Assembly: GCA_002720535.1 (NCBI GenBank)
Contig: PBIU01000003.1
Location: forward strand, 144,923-150,806
Length of the DNA stretch: 5,884 nt
From: Candidatus Pelagibacterales bacterium
GTDB taxonomy: Bacteria; Pseudomonadota; Alphaproteobacteria; TMED109
Reading direction: 5' to 3'
The notes under the pieces are model-generated. The model had not been told where the DNA came from and made no database searches. It saw only the letters and a list, made by a program, of their open reading frames with translations. Position numbers and translations under genes: made by a program. Numbering within the stretch: position 1 is the first letter of the stretch; each line of letters opens with the position of its first letter. Below, in pieces: positions 4,971-5,884 of this stretch.

Positions 4971-5884
4971 TTGTCGCAAAAGTTTAAAAAATCTCCTTTA
5001 GCACCTAAATCATTTCCTAATATGCCAAATATTAAAGGAATAAAATTAGCTGCTATTCATTCGGGAATAAGATATAAGAATAAGTTAGATTTAAGTTTAA
5101 TAACTATGCCTAATAAAACTAATGTTGCATGTGTATGTACCAAATCTAGTACTCCTGCTGCACCTGTAATTTGGTGTAAAAAAATAAAAAATATAGGTAA
5201 AGCAAGAGCTTTAATAGTTAACTCAGGAAATGCTAATGCTCATACAGGTAGAAAGGGTCTACAGACCGTTAAAGATACAGTAGAGCAAGTTGCTAAAAAT
5301 TTAAGCTGTAAGAGAAATGAAGTATATGTCTGTTCGACTGGAGTAATTGGAGAATTTTTAAATACTAGTAAAATAATCTCATCTATACCAAAATTAATTC
5401 AACAAGATGCCTCTTCATGGAAAGAAGTCGCTGAATCCATTTGCACAACTGATACTTTCATTAAAGGTTCTAAAGCCAATTGTTTTATTGATGATAAAAA
5501 TTATAAAATAGTAGGAATTGCAAAGGGTTCTGGAATGATTTTTCCTAAAATGGGAACAATGCTGGCTTTTATTTTTACTGACCTTCCTTTACCTTCAAAT
5601 ATCTTAAATAAATTATTACAAGACTCTGTTGAGAAATCTTTTAATTCAATAACAGTGGATGGAGATACCTCCACTTCGGATACCTGTCTTTTGTTCTCTT
5701 TAAGCTCCAAATCATTAAGTAGCCCTATAAAATTTATAGGAGATCAAAGGGTAAAATTATTTAAAAAATCGTTAGATAAGGTTTTACAAGATTTAGCACA
5801 ACAAATTGTTTGTGATGGAGAGGGTGCTAGTAAATTTATTACAGTAAAAGTTAATTCTGTTAAAACATATAAAATTGCTAAGGA
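4971..5884 (+). CDS. argJ: Glutamate N-acetyltransferase / amino-acid acetyltransferase ArgJ, 3' end cut by window edge
   Basis: ArgJ moves the acetyl group from N2-acetyl-L-ornithine to glutamate, giving ornithine and N-acetylglutamate for the cyclic arginine pathway; some members also use acetyl-CoA, which cannot be judged here. The frame is open for 304 codons to the window edge, against about 400-415 in the family. Motifs are SPLAPKSFP at 8-16, VNSGNANAHTG at 83-93, CSTGVIGE at 121-128 (oxyanion region), GIAKGSGMIFPKMGTMLAF at 182-200, VDGDTSTSDT at 229-238 and CDGEGASKF at 281-289. Thr196 is the predicted nucleophile freed by self-cleavage into alpha and beta chains; the residue before it is Gly rather than the usual Ala. 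TTG at 4971 is chosen because a stop lies two codons upstream (4965-4967) and SPLAPKSFP needs an N-terminus close by; the next in-frame ATG (5022) would remove it. The gene is divergent from secA. Confidence 0.95.
   Translation, partial: MSQKFKKSPLAPKSFPNMPNIKGIKLAAIHSGIRYKNKLDLSLITMPNKTNVACVCTKSSTPAAPVIWCKKIKNIGKARALIVNSGNANAHTGRKGLQTVKDTVEQVAKNLSCKRNEVYVCSTGVIGEFLNTSKIISSIPKLIQQDASSWKEVAESICTTDTFIKGSKANCFIDDKNYKIVGIAKGSGMIFPKMGTMLAFIFTDLPLPSNILNKLLQDSVEKSFNSITVDGDTSTSDTCLLFSLSSKSLSSPIKFIGDQRVKLFKKSLDKVLQDLAQQIVCDGEGASKFITVKVNSVKTYKIAK

Noticed and set aside
5501..5710. A 69-codon minus-strand open frame
   Set aside because: It lies within argJ over its most conserved motifs (Thr196 region and VDGDTSTSDT), and nothing in its product or upstream sequence supports a gene.
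1..5884. A mobile element, CRISPR array, defence cluster or other new multi-gene system
   Set aside because: Every stretch longer than about 130 bases is accounted for by housekeeping genes of consistent composition; no transposase, integrase, terminal repeats or repeat-spacer pattern was seen.

Overview
The window is strongly AT-rich, with very short intergenic gaps, overlapping gene ends, mostly weak ribosome binding sites and only housekeeping genes. The proteins (aspartokinase, UbiG, SecA and ArgJ, plus the start of a RodZ-like helix-turn-helix protein) look alphaproteobacterial. Base composition and compactness suggest a streamlined, probably marine, lineage of the Pelagibacterales (SAR11) or HIMB59 type. 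That placement is inferred from remembered family resemblance and composition, not from a search.

Layout, left to right. Positions 1-176 (minus) hold the first 58 codons of a Cro/RodZ-like helix-turn-helix protein that runs off the left edge. Positions 186-1406 (minus) are lysC, which very probably also makes a second, shorter product from an internal start at 668. The 107-bp gap at 1407-1513 is a divergent promoter region between lysC and ubiG and contains an imperfect inverted repeat. Positions 1514-2245 (plus) are ubiG, and 2235-4844 (minus) are secA; these two converge and their 3' ends overlap by 11 bp. Positions 4845-4970 are a second divergent gap. From 4971 to the right edge (plus) is argJ, about three quarters complete, apparently starting at TTG.

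The genes do not form one pathway. LysC feeds lysine, threonine, methionine and diaminopimelate synthesis; UbiG makes ubiquinone; SecA drives Sec-dependent export; ArgJ recycles the acetyl group in arginine synthesis. The likely transcription units are lysC plus the helix-turn-helix gene (leftward), ubiG alone (rightward), secA alone (leftward) and argJ (rightward, continuing past the window).

I see no mobile element, CRISPR array, tRNA, rRNA, riboswitch or undescribed multi-gene system. The points most worth a second look are the well-formed internal ribosome binding site in lysC, the dyad between the divergent promoters, a Gly-Thr instead of Ala-Thr processing site in ArgJ, and the altered zinc-binding tail of SecA.
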